DNA of 64,000 bases, taken from contig VYZB01000535.1 in the NCBI GenBank assembly GCA_013397455.1, positions 127,476 to 191,475 of the forward strand, in the 5' to 3' direction. The notes under the pieces were generated by a model. That model did no database searches. It had not been told where the DNA came from and saw only the letters and a program-made list of their open reading frames with translations. Position numbers and translations under genes: made by a program. Of this stretch, positions 35,589 through 47,395 are shown piece by piece (the stretch's first letter is position 1; each line of letters begins with the position of its first letter). The stretch is from Crotophaga sulcirostris. Lineage: Eukaryota > Chordata > Aves > Cuculiformes > Crotophagidae.

Positions 35589-36770
35589 TCTTCAACTTTA
35601 AAAGCAGCCTTAATTACTAGACATTTTGTCTCCTACATGGCAACATAATCCAAGATGAGGAAACTGGATGCAGTCGAATAAATTCGTAGCACTGTGCAGA
35701 AGAGGCAAGAAGATGCAAGAAATAACTTATATCAAGACACAGTAATGGATTATTGTATCCCATTTTTGAGGTATACCAGCTCAAATTTTCTAAAGGTGGC
35801 TAAAGAGAAACATTTTGGTGAATTTTCAAACAGTAGTCAACAGAATTAGTGCTTTATTCTGACAAAGTTAATAGGCTTTTGAAGAATTGTGTGTCACTGC
35901 TTCTGGGGTGAGAGTTGTGTGCTCCTATCTGCATCTTCAGAGCAATTAGCTACCTTTGGGGGAAAAAGTGGCCTTTTCATTAGGTCGTGTGCTAAAAGTT
36001 AAGGAATTTAATACAACGTAATTCTCTCATTAGGGAATACCACTAACACTGTTCCCACAGTTAGAGTCCTAGGCAAGGCTTTATAGAGGTCAGTGGAAGC
36101 TGAATTTCTGGAGTTAAGGTACAGGTTTTCAGGAACAAAGGAAAAAACGATGAATCATTGCAAGAAAAAACTGAAGGATTTTTTTTTAACAGCTGTAAAT
36201 AGTGACAACGATGGAAAGAAAACTGGTGAGAAAGGCAGCAAATACACAAGCAGTAACATCCTCCTGAGCTCCTGGACTGTACTAACACTCAAAAAAGGGG
36301 ATGGGGATTCAGTTATGCCGCATCACACGTTCCTGTTATCTGTGGCTTTTCTAGAAGGAAGGGAGAGACAGGGTATTTGCAGCCATAACAGGATTCCCTC
36401 CTCAAAAACAAACACCTGCTTAGGTACCAAACCTTGCTGTTTCTTAAAGGAGTTTTTTACTTGAAGGAGTTATTTGACATTTTGCTGCCTTTTGCAGTCT
36501 TAAAGCATTTGTTTTCCAATCCTACAAGGTGATGGAGAAGTATATTCACTGCAGGGTAAAGCCTGGTCTGGTTGGGGAAAAGCTCTAGTGATTGTTTTTG
36601 GGAAAATTTTTAAGAAATTCTCCTATGCCTTTACCTAGATTTAGTTGGATTTAGGGATTTAGGGGTGCATTTAAAGAAAGCTTTTAAAATTGATTTCAAA
36701 TTTTTAAAACACCAAGGTGTGAGATATGCTGGTGTCCACAAGCTATTGAGAAAATTTAAAGAAATTGAAA

Positions 36771-37085
36771 GGAAAGTTGAGGAGGGGCTCCTGATCGGGG
36801 AGTGCAGGGAGAGGATGAGGGGGAAGGGTTTTCAGCTGAAAGAGAGGAGATTGAGATGAGATCTTAGGGAGAAATGTTTTGCTGTGAGGGTGGGGAGGCC
36901 CTGGCCCAGGTTGCCCAGAGCAGTGGTGGCTGCCCCATCCCTGGAGGTGTTCCAGGCCAGGTTGGATGGGGCTTGGAGCCCCCTGACCCAGGGGGAGGTG
37001 TCCCTGCCCATGGCAGGGGGTGGGACTGGGTGGGCTTTGAGGTCCCTTCCAACCCAAACCATTCTGTGGTTCTGCAATTCTATGA
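36771..37085 (+). mobile_element. CR1 LINE fragment, young, plus strand (copy 12)
   Basis: Same young subfamily as copies 1, 4, 6 and 13 but inserted in the opposite orientation. It starts at GGAAAGTTGAGGAGGGGCTC, runs through the VGRPWPRLP-type ORF2 end and 3' UTR, and ends with ATTCTGTGGTTCTGCAATTC and TATGAA. The 5' limit is about 36771. A 64-codon frame entering from unique DNA (36665-36859) is a chance fusion. Confidence 0.95.
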
Positions 37086-39284
37086 AATTGTGAATATCTC
37101 TGCAATACACTGCTAAGCATTAAATTTTGAGATGAACTTGGTTTTTAAGGTCAAGAGGTGGTTTGGGAAAACAAGGTAGCAGTTTTTATTAAACACTCAA
37201 TGCCATCCATACTGGCTGTGCATTGGATACCAGCAAAATACATTTATCTCTTTTTTTTTTTTTTTAACTACAGAGATGGTGTGTCACCACGTTTTCACAT
37301 TTTTAATATTGTACTACTACAAAATATCTACCTTGATTACTTTCATATCTTCTTATTAAAGCAGTTACAATGTCTGTTCAATCAAGGGAGTACGGGGTGG
37401 TAAAGGTTTTTGTAGCCAGGACTCACCTGCACGTGGCTCAACGTGGCAGTGATGCAAAATGTCACTGAAATGCCAGGTTTCTCAAGGGTCTTGGAAGACG
37501 TGGGAGAGGGAGACAGTGAGGACTCCAGAAACAGCAGCAGAGGAGGAGGAGCAGCTGCAGAGACTGTAGGTGCCCATGGTGTTTCCTGAAGAAATCAGTT
37601 TCAGGGATGTGCATCCTTTTAGTTTATTTTGGTTTGGTTTTGTTTTGGTTTTTTGTTTGGTTTTGGGTTGGTTTTTTTTTGGGTTTTTTTTTTTATATTC
37701 CTTTTTCTGTGTTATTTATGATGCTGCACATGTACAAAGGGAGGAGGAAGGGAGAAGGGTGGAGGAGAAATATTCACGCACCCCATTTTAAGCACCTTAT
37801 TTTCTTTCTGCTTTGCAGTCCTGCTGCTTTATCTAATCACTGAGGGAAGATTTGCTGCTCCAAAGGGCAGCTCAAAGCAGCTGCATTAGGTCCTTGAGCT
37901 GAATTGCCCCCTGAATGACAGCTGTCAAGTGATTTGTCACCAACACCAGCAAGCCCATAACGTCCCAAATATCTTTCATTGCACAGAAAGTCTTCTAGGA
38001 GAACAGTTTAAATGATGGAAGAAAGATTTGATTTCAATTCTATATCAAGTCCATGATAGTGTTAATCCCATAAAAATATAAAACACCCAGAATTTCTCTC
38101 TAATAATTGTAAACACTGCTTCCTTTGTCAACTTTTTGATTTATTGGAACTTATTATAGAGCTAGACTTTATTGTATTTGCTTATGATACCACAGTAATC
38201 TTTTCCCAGGCTTTCACTTTATTTTGTTACATTTATCTAGCAAGCCAGATTCACACTCCCACAGTAACCATATGGAGAAAAGCCACAAAAGCTGTTAAGT
38301 ACATTTAATTACTGTTTTGATGAGCTCATATTTTAATTATGTTTATTGATTCTGTGTGTGTTGAAATAGTTTTAGCATTTCAAGAAAAAAAAAATGGAAT
38401 CAATATACTGTAATTACTGGGCATTTTATAATTTTTCTGTGTAATTAAAACTTTCATATAATATTTTAGCACTTTTTACTAATCCCTCAGCTGTGATTGG
38501 CTGCATTTCCTTCTATGCTTAGGTGAGCTTTAATTTTCACTCTTCTGCAATGGGAAGCTAAGTTCAGGACTAAGCATCATCTCCATCCAATACTTTCCTT
38601 CACCTTAGACCTTCTTAGGAAATAAAAAATAACATGCATATGGTATTTACTAACACAACACTAGTTGTGACACATTGATACGTCTTCCACTTGGAGCTGT
38701 CATGACAGCACTGGCTAGCACTCCAGTAACAGCTTGATGGGTAAGAGAGCTAAGAAAGAGGTCTTCCCAATGTAACTGTCACTGTCCAATTACATCACGA
38801 CAGCTGGCATTTTATCTAAAACAGTAAAATATATTATTTGATTTAAAAAAACCCCATATGCCTCTATTCAGGTAGAAAATAATTTAGAGCTGTTCTCAGA
38901 ATTTGCAATGAAATTTTTCCCTTGAATAGATCTAAAATTTGGATTATTAAAAATGGTAAAGCAGGTGTATGGGGACCTAACCCTCCAGTGGTGTAGTTTG
39001 CATGGAGCATAATTTTTGTTTCATGGTGAAAGAAAATGACTTTGGACACAAATTATGACCAAAAGCAGGTAAAACCACATATTTGGGTTGTAGAATGGTG
39101 GGAAACCAAGTAGGCAGTCAAGCTTTTAAAGATGCTTCATGTCATGATGAAGAGAAGCATGTTTTTCTCCATAGGTTATCCCTTATAAGACAAAAAATTG
39201 TTGCTTCCATATAGATCAAATTAGATATTATAGAATTATAACTCACAGACACTGCTCTCACACCTTACGTGCCCATTGACTGAG
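37086..39284. other. Unique AT-rich segment
   Basis: Contains a T run (about 37250-37265) and the G/T-only tract at 37627-37694. 38040-38480 is very AT-rich, with TAATTAC words. No gene or other repeat recognised. Confidence 0.5.
37627..37694 (+). repeat. G/T-only strand-asymmetric tract (68 nt)
   Basis: Only G and T occur over 68 nt on this strand, with GG or GGG every 4-10 bases (GGTTTG, GGTTTT, GGGTT). Such tracts can form G-structures on one strand. It may be an eroded (GGTTTT)n repeat. Confidence 0.8.
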
Positions 39285-39557
39285 ATCACAGAATCATGGA
39301 ATGGTTTGGGTACCACCCAGTGCCACCCCCTGCCATGGGCAGGGACACCTCCCACTGGGTCAGGGGGCTCCAAGCCCCATCCAACCTGGCCTGGAACACC
39401 TCCAGGGATGGGGCAGCCACCACTGCTCTGGGCAACCTGGGCCAGGGCCTCCCCACCCTCACAGCAAAACATTTCTCCCTAAGATCTCATCTCAATCTCC
39501 CCTCCTTCAGCTGGAAATCCTTCCACCTCGTCCTATCCCTGCCCTCCCTGATCAAGA
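39285..39557 (-). mobile_element. CR1 LINE fragment, young, with 3' UTR deletion (copy 13)
   Basis: Minus-strand young CR1. After TGGTTTGGGT it jumps to ACCACCCAGTGCC, so about 18 bp present in copies 4 and 6 are missing. The rest (ORF2 end) is close to copies 1, 4 and 6. It ends at CTGATCAAG (39557). Confidence 0.95.
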
Positions 39558-42016
39558 TGAAAGGACTTCATCTGTAAGTAAAGCAAATGCAAATATAAAG
39601 TAGGTCCTATGTACAGGAAGGAGAGTTGGCAGTGACAGCACAGGCTTGTCTAGCAGAGGGACCTGAGCAGAAATTGCTTTCACTGGACACCAGAACTTCA
39701 ATGATGTGACTGAGTTTTGAAATTTCAAGATTTCTCATGTGATGAAAAATCCTTCCTCAAGGGAGCTCTGATGTTTGTAGACATGAGATGGTGAGCTTCA
39801 GACCTTTCTCTTTTACTTTGTCTGTGGCTTTTAATCTGAATGGTATTAAAAGCAAGAAGCAGTGTCATATCATTCGGCCATCAAGCTCAGTTTCCATTTA
39901 TTTGCACCCCTGCGTGCCACACAGACAGCGAATTAAAGAAATGAAAAGAAAAAAAACAAGTCAACTGCTTGTATTTTAAGACTCTGATTGCAGAAGCATC
40001 ATTTTCACCCTTTCAGTGTACTTTTGAATCTCTGACAAAATGCTAGAAGGTTGCTCTGTGGTCCTGACAGTCAAACTGGATTTGTTACATGAAGAGCTGT
40101 TCTTGAAGTATTGTACCCTTGGCTCTCAATCTCCATCTTAAATTACCAAAGAGAAAGAAATATCTTTTCTGTGGAACTCATCTTGACTTGACCCCAGGCA
40201 TACAATGTTAGCAGAGCTGGAAACTGGGTGCTGGCGAGGAAAGAGAAAGGGCTTCATCTGCTTTAGTACTGTATATTACCTGAAGGTCAGGAGATTACTG
40301 TGAGAAGGGGCAGAACGTATGACTCTGGCAACAAAAAGAGGCATCAAGAGCTGAAAGAGAATATTTATGGGAAAAAAAACACGTGATAGCAACAAATAGA
40401 GCTATCTGAAAGAAAAGTAGAAAGGATAGATAGGAAGAACACAGAAACAAGACATAACTGTCCGTTTGGAATGAGATGGGCCACGATTAGAGAAGGTTCA
40501 GGTGTCATCTTGACCCCCAGAGAAAAGTCAGTGGGAGAAAGAGGGAACAGGGAAACAGCGTGGAGGCACAGAAAGGTGGAAGCCTCACTTGCTCCCCTTT
40601 GGAGCACTTAGCAGAAGGGTAAACCTTGATTCTGGCCAACTGCCCCTGCTACAGACCAGGAGAGCCCCACAGATGTTACCAAGAGTCAGGGCTGTAAGAC
40701 TCCGCAGAAGTTGCTGCAGAGCCTCTTCAAAAATAGATTTACAAAATAGATTTTGCTGAGTTTTCAAACCAGGGTGGAGAATCCTGCAGCAGCAGTGCCA
40801 GGGACAGCACGAGGGATGGGGACAGAGGGCAGTGACTGGAGCTGGTGTCCTCACTGCTTGTACCTGCCACGGAATACGCAGGGCCTGGAGTGGTTTCCAC
40901 AGGCACCAAAGAGCCCCATCCTGATATCTTTTGGAGTGTGCAAAGCAAGGACAAATCCACTATTCAACAGAGTCAATGTGAACAATTTCATTTGGTACCA
41001 GTGGTGTTTTCTTCGACCCTTAATGCACTTTTTAGACAGCCTCACGTCTATGCGTATTTGTGGACATTCCCTTCATACATTTTATGCTATCATTCAAGTC
41101 TTCTTGTTTCCTGTGTTTCTGACACTGTTTTTCTTCTACCATCCTTTAATAATGTAGTTTTCTATCAACATAAAACGCATGTTGCATATTTTAATATGAA
41201 AAACTGATCAAATAGATACACCTGGGAAAATGAGATGGAAGAAGAGTTCTGCAGTCCCAGTTATTTCTTACCACAACACATAACTCTCCATTTCAAGAAA
41301 AAAAGGCCAAACTCTCTGCAAACACACCACTATAAACCCCAGTCAATTCTCTTGATGCTGGAGGAACTATTCATGGGTACATACAAACAGTTTTCAAACA
41401 GCTTGTTATTCCCCCATTAGGCTGGTGGAGCTCCCCTGAAGTGGTTTGTGCCTAATGGCTAAATACACATTTATAAACTTCTCTGCAACGCTGTATAATT
41501 TTCCTGACAGGTCAAAATGTTTACAACTCCAGACAAACACACAGATAATTTTGAAGAGAGCAGCTACATATCAGAAAATCTGCTGAACATTAGTAGATTT
41601 GTGAGCACAGCACATATGGTTCTCAGTGCAGCAACTCAGCCGTTTCATTTCTCTCTTTTGCTCAATATTCAGCCCCTTGAGAATTCCGACCCTGGCTCCA
41701 GTGTGGCAGTTTCACACACATAAAAGTCTTGTTCGTGCAAGTTGTGAGCCACCAGACAAAAATAAGACTTTTTTTGCTGACTTTTTTTGCATTGCATCTC
41801 TAGATCAGAAAACCGCAATTGCTCATGAGAAACACAGTCAAGCTATTTTCATTTTAATTAACAGCATGGTTTATGCTAATTGGCTGACCATGATCTTTGT
41901 CATTAGACCTAAACGTGATAAAGAATGTAGGACACCCATGAGGACAATGAGATGACTGACCCACAGTTACATTAGACAGCAGAATAAAAGTTATATATAA
42001 AATAAAAGTTATATTT
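39558..42016. other. Unique segment
   Basis: Moderate-GC patch at 40.5-41.0 kb with chance frames up to 134 codons, then AT-rich DNA. Candidate conserved block at 41820-41950. The 14-mer AATAAAAGTTATAT is repeated at 41983 and 42001, directly beside CR1 copy 14. Confidence 0.5.
41820..41950. promoter_or_regulatory. Candidate conserved non-coding element
   Basis: Compact complex block with TTTTAATTAACAG, GCTAATTGGCTGACC (homeodomain core plus CCAAT-like on the minus strand) and ACGTGATAAAG words. No repeat content. Inference only. Confidence 0.3.
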
Positions 42017-42055
42017 CATAGACTCATAGAATGGTTTGGACGGGAAGAGACCTTA
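42017..42055 (-). mobile_element. CR1 LINE 3'-end stub (copy 14)
   Basis: Only about 39 bp: TCATAGACTCATAGAATGGT, then TTGGACGGGAAGAGACCTT. This is the CR1 tail and the first bases of the 3' UTR, an extreme 5' truncation. Confidence 0.8.
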
Positions 42056-42337
42056 TTTGTCCTTTAACTGATGAAGGAAGAAGATTCCTGATGTGCAGGT
42101 TATAAATGTGTATTTGGCATGTTTGGGTAAAGTGTCTGAACAACCATCAGAAAAATAGGACTGGACTGCAAAAGCCCTTTGCATCCAAACTGCCTTGAGA
42201 TTTGCACTCCAGATACTTCTCTTGCTATGAAAAAATTGTCAGAAACACCAGCCCAGCAGCACCCTGGGGGTAAATCTAACACCTCGCTTCCCTTAAAGCA
42301 TCTCCCCTGCTGAAAGCCAGCATCCTCCATCCTCCAG

Positions 42338-42354
42338 ATTTGATGTCATCAAAT
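42338..42354. repeat. 17-bp palindrome ATTTGATG-T-CATCAAAT
   Basis: Eight-base perfect arms around a single T. It contains TGATGTCA, close to ATF/CREB or AP-1 type sites, and nearby DNA repeats TGATG/CATCA words (42357-42390). Confidence 0.6.
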
Positions 42355-44139
42355 TTGAGCTCATCAGCTCTATCGTTAATCTGATGAAATCTGTTAAAAT
42401 TTGAAATAATTCCTCTAAACTCCTCCAGCTGCAATTATGAGACAAGAAGATCAGGAAAATTCAAGGTCAATTAGAACTAAGAAGTTTAATAATTCCATCA
42501 CATCTAACACCTTTTTCATGGAAACACTGAAGTCAAAGACATCAGGAAAATTTTGATATTTTTGTAGTTCCTGCTGAATATTTCCAAATTGTTCCATTTT
42601 AAGCAGCACTTTAAGATATTTTCCAAGCACTGCTCAGCTTGGCTTTCATTTTTGTTTTTGTTCATTTTTGTTCATTCATTGCTTATTGATGGAGTAATTC
42701 ATATTTACTGATTAACACATGTAAACTTAGCACTGCTGCAGCTAACTTTTTTTTGCCTATGATTGGAGACCCAAATAATTTTCATTTTGCAGAAGCTGCT
42801 TTGTAAAACAGGCAGCTGCATCTTGTTGCTTCTTTGAATAAGAGGTTAAGAGCCCAAACTGAATGACAACCTGATTCTTTATGTACAGGAACCTGCTCTT
42901 TGGCTTGCTGAGTGCTTGCCAGTTGAGGACCATTAGTAGGAAGAATGTTTTTTCTTCCTTTGGTTTATCCACAAAGTAATCAGAGTGAGTTAAAAAAAAA
43001 AAAAGAAGAATAGAAAGCAATCAAACAAATCAATCCCAATTATCAGAAATGACAGCAAGAATCTATCAGAAAGATTTCTGTGAGGTCTCATGTATGGATG
43101 AATCTGTAAATTACAAAGGATGAGAAGGATATTTGTAGCAAAGCTCACAAATGTTGACCCAAACAGATTCTCATGTAGATATTGATGTCACTAAAACTCA
43201 GAGTTTCTCACAGCTGCAGCAAATGAAAACTTGTCTAGAAGTAAGACTTCAAATGGAGTAAAATCCATCACCACCATCAGACTCTGTGCAACAGTTACGA
43301 GACGTACCCATGCCCTGCATGTTTCATGAAAGGGTCAGTGAAAGACTCACCTCTGTCCCACGTGTGTCCATCCAATGTCACACACATGCACACAGACCCC
43401 TCCTCTCTCTCTTCCAGGGTTACATTCTTCCAAAGGCAGGATGAGGATGAGGGATGCACACTGTCCCCAGTGCATCTGCCTATGGGAATCAGAAACCTGC
43501 TCTGTCGTCTCCCTCCTTCAGCCAACTGAGAATTTTATTTCAAGAGAGAAAAAAAACCACAATAAATTATCATGAAAAATACTGGGCCCAATTCCTGCCA
43601 CATCAAATTTCACTGGAAGGGTAGGAGCACAAGAACAGCATTAAGTAGCAGATTTTATTCTACTCTATGGGAGATTTACCTTTGTTAATAAATGCATTGA
43701 AAAATCCAGGTAGCAGAGACTATCTTCAAAAGAACAGTGTAAAAGTGAAGAAAAACTCAAACTAGCAGAACTACTGCTAGGGAAGTAGTGGTTGGACACT
43801 TTTGCCATCTGTTAATATGTTGTCAGCTGGCACAAATAATGATTCCCCTCACCTGGGGGTCACTTTCCTGCATACTTCTCCCTCCCTCGTTTCCCCAGCC
43901 ACTCTTTGCAGGTCACTGGGGAAGGGGAAATCAGAGTGTTCCCCATCATGGGGAGAAATCAGAGAGGGTACAAAGTTTCACTTAGCTGTAGATTAGTGTA
44001 AATTAAATAGAGTGGCCTGGGGAGGGGTCTCAGCCTGCAGGGCAACCTGATAGTGAAGCTAGAATCACAGTCTATCTATGTTCTAAATTGATGGCAATGA
44101 AAATAATACTCCCCAGACACAAAAGTACACTTGTTTTCA

Positions 44140-44600
44140 GATTAATGCATCCTGAATGTGAGCTTTTCATCTCCTTTCTGAATGAGTTAACGTGTGCTCG
44201 TTTGCCTTGGCCAGAATCTGAACTGCAGATTCATTATTTGGAAACTTATTTGCGCTGAAGTCTGCAAGGCCAGTAGCTTGGGAAGATGAAAACAGCTTTC
44301 CACAGGCTCTCATTTTGGGAAAAGCCAGTTGCCCAGGGCTGCCAAATGCATTCCCCATGAACTTTCTCCATTTGCATGTTATATTATATTTGAAAAACAA
44401 TTCATACCTCTCATTGTGGAGCCTGTCATCTTGCACTAGCACTGCACATCCCCTCTTCTTAGAGCAGAGCATAGCTATCTGCCATAACATCCCATGCTCA
44501 TATCAATTAATTCCTGGAGTGCACTGCCAATTAATATGTGTAATGGATGATAATTTCACAAAAGTTTTAGCTTTATTTTGCATTTTATAAATCGTTACTA
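44140..44600. promoter_or_regulatory. Candidate conserved non-coding element
   Basis: Complex moderate-AT block with GAGTTAACGTGTGC, AGATTCATTATTTGG, CAATTAATTCCTGG and CCAATTAATATG words. An unrecognised 107-codon minus-strand frame (44167-44490) crosses it. Could be an enhancer or an untested exon. Inference. Confidence 0.25.
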
Positions 44601-45205
44601 GTACAGAATTAAATTATTCTTTGATTAGTACAGCAACACATTTTGGGGGGGCTTTTCAATATTGCCTTTTCAATAGTACAACTCTGAATTTTTCTCACTG
44701 ATGTATGGACAGAGAATGCAAGGTAGAAGATAGTTGTAAAATACATCTGTCAAGATAAGCTTGTAACTACTGCTCTTTCTGTAACTGTAGAAAAAATAAA
44801 GTAATTTAGATACCAATGTTTCATTACAATTAGCTTCAGTTCAACTTTCAAGGGAAGAGAATACTGAAAAAAAAATCTATTTAGAAGTTGAATCGAAAAG
44901 CCAAAACAGCCTCAGCAGTTCATTCAAAAAAAAATATTTTGATACTGTCAAAACATCTTCAGACATTCTGGCAACACCTGACTTTGCAAAGTATTCAAAC
45001 ACTGGCCAGTTATGTATTCAGATAGAGATTATCTTGTACACGGTCTCTTCAGAGTTCCTCCAGTCTGATGTCATTTTGTATTTCTCTTTAACAATAGACT
45101 ATTCAAATTAATGGGACTTATTTATAATATGCTTTTCGTTGCTATAATAACTCTGCACAAACACCTGCCCTTGGTCTCAGCTGACAGAAACTCCCAAAGC
45201 ACAAC

Positions 45206-45219
45206 CAGCGTCGACGCTG
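45206..45219. repeat. 14-bp CpG-rich palindrome CAGCGTCGACGCTG
   Basis: Perfect 14-bp inverted repeat containing three CpG in an otherwise CpG-poor region. It contains the SalI site GTCGAC. It may be a methylation-sensitive protein site. Confidence 0.65.
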
Positions 45220-47289
45220 TTAAAGCAGACGCACCATCCCCAGTCCAGTTCATTCACATCCCTTGATCGAATCTCCTCTTTTTTCCAAGCATTAGTTTGT
45301 TATCTCTCTGCTCTCTGTGCCTGCAACTTCATCCCAGAGAACACTAATTCCACGAAGTGAGAGCAAGAGAAAAGCCCCATGACTGCTTGTTCTAGAGCCC
45401 TCGACAAACAGCAGTTGATCCATTGAATCCAGCCCACCTGAAATCTTCTTCACGCTCTCATATTGACTCTGCAAACGCTGTTCCTGGACAGGTAACGTTG
45501 CTGCACACTCGTACATTTCTGCTTGCTGTTTCCACAACTGCCTGTGTTTTGAAAGACCTGAAGACGAAAGATCTGTGTTACAAACTCCTGACTTTGTACA
45601 CTCAGAAAGTCACTTTGATGTTTGGGAGTAAGCTGTTAAACGGTCGGTTTTTATCCTGTGATGCATACAGTGATAATATGCATAGGATAAATTGAAGAAC
45701 TGAGAAAAACCTCTTTCTCAGCTCTGGAATTCCCCCTCATCCAGTGGCATTGCCATTCAGTCCAGGAAAATCCATGTCTGGGTTTGCATCAGGAAAAGCC
45801 CCAGCCAGAAACAACATCGTGCACCAGGACAGGAGTATAAAGGCACAATTAAAATTCCTTTACTGGTTAATCACAGAATATCATACTTTAAGATCACAAA
45901 CTCTTCACAGATATATGAGCTGAGAATATTTTAAGAGGTTTCTGTAAGTTATTGGTCTACTGTGGTCTATTTAGTGTTTGCCCAGTATCACAGGGTGTCT
46001 TGACTACAGAAAAATAATAAAGAATAGACAGGCATATTTTTATGCATTCATAAACAGAGCAGAGATAGACGTAGCTTAATAAGAACAGTTTATTCAAGTA
46101 CTAAAATACTTAGAATTAAACACTTATAATGTAACAATGTAAAACACAAGACTTCAAGGTTGCCTTGGCAGGACTCTGAGTGACAGCTCACTTCCCACTT
46201 TGCACGTACAGGTAAGCTCGCTCTGTTTCTCACCTGTGCCACTAAAACCCTCTGAGCTCCTAATCACATCCGAACCAAAGCTCTTCTGCTAAAGGCAAAA
46301 TACGTTATGCAAAATAAGCTAAAACACATTGTGGGTGAAAAAACTCTCCAAACAACAGTATTCCAGGCGTATTTTAGTTCTGATTTTGGAAAGGTGTGTG
46401 CAGGTACATATGTATCCCACCTTCTCATGGGATTTTCACCTCCATTCCAGCTTGTGTGCTGGTGAACCACTGTGAACTGAATGATCTTATCCAGTTAATT
46501 CTTTTAGACTTCATTTTAGCAAATCTTAAAGTTAAAATTACCCTCCCAAAAAACAATGTTAAGGCATTTGAACTCACTGCAGCTTTTGAACACTGGTTAA
46601 ATTTTAAAATCTCTGCTGGTTAAACACGAATTATCATTTTACTTATGAAGTACTTTTAAAAAATATTACAATATAGAAAAACTGTAGAATTACAAGGCCA
46701 TCCACTAAAGTGAGAATATAAATTCCCCAATCTAATAGTTATTTGACTGAGCTAATATTGAAACTCTTAATAGCATTTAAACAAAAAAATGTTCAAATTT
46801 CTTTTAAAAGTAGTACTCTGATCACAAGATTTAAATTATCATATTCATTAGAGAAATCCTGTATTAGGAGTGAAACTCTAACATTGCAGTGAGCCAAATT
46901 GACACACAGAAATATATTTGCCTTAAAACCAAGATAGACACTAATGTGGGATATACTGGCAGATGGAAATAGTCTTTGTCAGGGCTACTGTATTTTTTCC
47001 TCAGAGCAAGGTATCATTTAACTTTCCCCCTTTTTCTATTAAAAAGACAATCAATATTTTGAAAGAATAAATTAACAGGAGTTTCAACACATGACAGGAG
47101 CAGGCAGAAAAGACACGGTCATATGTCTTCATTTTCATTCTAAATATAAATGAAAACATGAGTGTTTATTTTTAAGCCCGCAGACCGAAGCATCTAATTG
47201 ATCCCACTTGGGAGACAGGCTCTGAATAAAGGGCCATTATGTTTTGATGAGATAGGCAATTGCCTTGAACTTGCCAGGAGTTCAGGTGT

Positions 47290-47395
47290 GGGTGTATCCG
47301 TACCCCGCGCTTGCAGGAATGCCGGTCTCGGCGCGCTCCGGCCCGTGCATCTGCCTCGTGGAGCCCTTGTAGGGACCGGCTCCATTTCACCCGAA
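47290..47395. other. Isolated CpG-dense micro-island
   Basis: About a dozen CpG lie within roughly 105 bp of GC-rich DNA, flanked on both sides by AT-rich, CpG-poor sequence. Minus-strand frames of 63 and 81 codons cross it, with no known domain. It is too short for a standard CpG island. Possibilities are a small unmethylated regulatory element or a recently acquired insert. Confidence 0.55.

Larger units (their letters stand above)
34451..36770. other. Unique segment with strong inverted repeats
   Basis: AT-rich DNA holding a short CR1 stub (34940-34990), an inverted repeat at 35442-35477 and the 18-bp palindrome at 35571-35588. A 123-codon frame (36093-36464) is unrecognised. The block 35390-35700 is complex and could be a conserved element. 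Confidence 0.5.

Noticed and set aside
15763..39577. A recurring 'protein family' seen as similar small frames near 7.0, 15.8, 23.0, 36.9 and 39.3 kb
   Set aside because: These are all frames of the young CR1 3' end in sense or antisense, not host genes.
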